From: Balneolaceae bacterium
GTDB taxonomy: Bacteria > Bacteroidota > Rhodothermia > Balneolales > Balneolaceae
Assembly (NCBI GenBank): GCA_034521495.1
Contig: JAXHMK010000010.1
Span: 310,001-374,000 of the forward strand
Length of the DNA: 64,000 bases
Direction of reading: 5' to 3'
The notes beneath the pieces were generated by a model, which made no database searches, was not told the origin of the DNA, and saw nothing but the letters and a program-made list of their open reading frames with translations. Positions 63,464 through 64,000 of the stretch are shown here, piece by piece (within the stretch, counting starts at the first letter, position 1; the number at the start of each line of letters is the position of its first letter). Position numbers and translations under genes: made by a program.

Positions 63464-64000
63464 TTAATAACTCCCTTCGCCCTTCAAGCCCCAGTACTTA
63501 ATCAGGATAAATCCTACAATCATTCCGCCTAAATGGGCAAAATGGGCAATGCCGCTATCGGGTCTCATTAAACCAGAAAAAAGTTCAATCGCCCCAAATA
63601 TCGCAACAAAATATTTGGCCTTTATGGGAACCGGTGGTATAAGTAGCATGATGTAACGATCGGGAAACATCATACCGAATGCTAACAATATTCCATAAAC
63701 AGCTCCGGAAGCACCCACTGTTGGAGCACCTGAACCGCCGATCCACATGTGGAGGAGTGCAGCTCCAATTCCGGTTAAAAAATAGTAGATGGTAAATCGT
63801 TTTGTACCCCAGAAGTTCTCAATGCCCTGGCCAAAAATCCAAAGAGCGAACAGATTGAACAGAACATGGCTAAAGCTGCCATGCAGAAACATGTACGTAA
63901 CCAACTGCCATGGGGCAAATAAGCCTGATCCGATAGGCCACAAAGCACCAAATCGCATCAGGAAGTTTTGCAGCATCGGGTTTACTAATGCTACAAAAAC
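63464..64000 (-). CDS. Rhomboid protease, N-terminus outside window
   Basis: The reading is open to the window edge (codons continue past the internal ATG at 63976 with VFVALVNP), so the start is missing. Visible are WQLVTYMFLHGSFSHVLFN, the catalytic GASGAVYGILL and AHLGGMIVGFIL. Two rhomboid genes in tandem with 13 bases between them are likely an operon with the gene downstream. Product and target are unknown. Confidence 0.88.
   Translation of the reverse strand, partial: VFVALVNPMLQNFLMRFGALWPIGSGLFAPWQLVTYMFLHGSFSHVLFNLFALWIFGQGIENFWGTKRFTIYYFLTGIGAALLHMWIGGSGAPTVGASGAVYGILLAFGMMFPDRYIMLLIPPVPIKAKYFVAIFGAIELFSGLMRPDSGIAHFAHLGGMIVGFILIKYWGLKGEGSY

Noticed and set aside
1-64000. Search for CRISPR arrays, tRNA and rRNA genes
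   Set aside because: No regularly spaced direct repeats, no tRNA-like T-loop with matching acceptor arms and no rRNA-like stretch were noticed by eye; short or unusual RNAs could be missed.

Overview
The window looks like a chromosomal piece of a marine or halophilic member of the Balneolota/Rhodothermota/Bacteroidota group. I infer this from the mix of secreted FG-GAP/UnbV (CRTAC1) proteins, ThuA and sugar-dehydrogenase proteins, 3-keto-disaccharide hydrolase (DUF1080), Wzi-type outer membrane protein, CstA, weak or absent Shine-Dalgarno sites and frequent TTG starts. No rRNA, tRNA, CRISPR array or intact transposase was seen. The genus cannot be fixed from the sequence alone.

Layout: 0.2-1.3 kb, a D-threonine aldolase/D-serine dehydratase-like enzyme overlapping a truncated membrane protein. 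1.4-4.1 kb, a RimB-RimK-aspartoacylase operon with a DUF952 gene. 4.2-8.0 kb, housekeeping genes (peroxiredoxin, nuoI, der). 8.4-14 kb, a sugar oxidation block (Gfo/Idh/MocA dehydrogenase, ketose 3-epimerase-like, azurin-like cupredoxin, ThuA-propeller protein). 14.2-22 kb, a complete six-gene ebo cluster arranged divergently, eboABC leftward and eboDEF rightward; most of its gaps are filled with small palindromic repeats. 22.1-24.1 kb, a UvrD/PcrA-type helicase. 24.4-27.5 kb, an accessory island: a MntA-HepT toxin-antitoxin pair bracketed by the uvrD start and a second, diverged copy of that start, followed by three genes carrying stop or frameshift lesions. 27.8-35.2 kb, a PHP-domain protein, MscS channel, sulfotransferase, class IV aminotransferase and CstA. 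35.6-41 kb, a translationally coupled radical SAM plus halogenase-like flavoprotein, Wzi-like protein and an asparagine-synthetase-like ligase lacking its glutaminase cysteine. 41.2-42.1 kb, a RES-Xre toxin-antitoxin pair. 42.2-50.9 kb, a second sugar block (isomerase, two Gfo/Idh/MocA dehydrogenases, MFS permease, metallophosphoesterase, DUF1080 protein, PIG-L deacetylase). 51.2-61.1 kb, three large FG-GAP/UnbV proteins and an RnfD-like membrane protein. 61.3-64 kb, ispG and two tandem rhomboid proteases, the last cut by the window end.

How it fits together: the two sugar blocks contain the usual parts of 3-keto-glycoside metabolism (NAD-dependent oxidation, hydrolysis of the keto-glycoside, isomerisation, uptake). 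The ebo genes encode the enzymes of an unidentified, probably prenylated, cyclitol-like metabolite. The most unusual features are the ebo layout, the radical SAM/flavoprotein pair, the UnbV/RnfD block, the scars of allele exchange at uvrD and at the class IV aminotransferase gene, and a family of intergenic hairpin elements whose stems change sequence but keep pairing.
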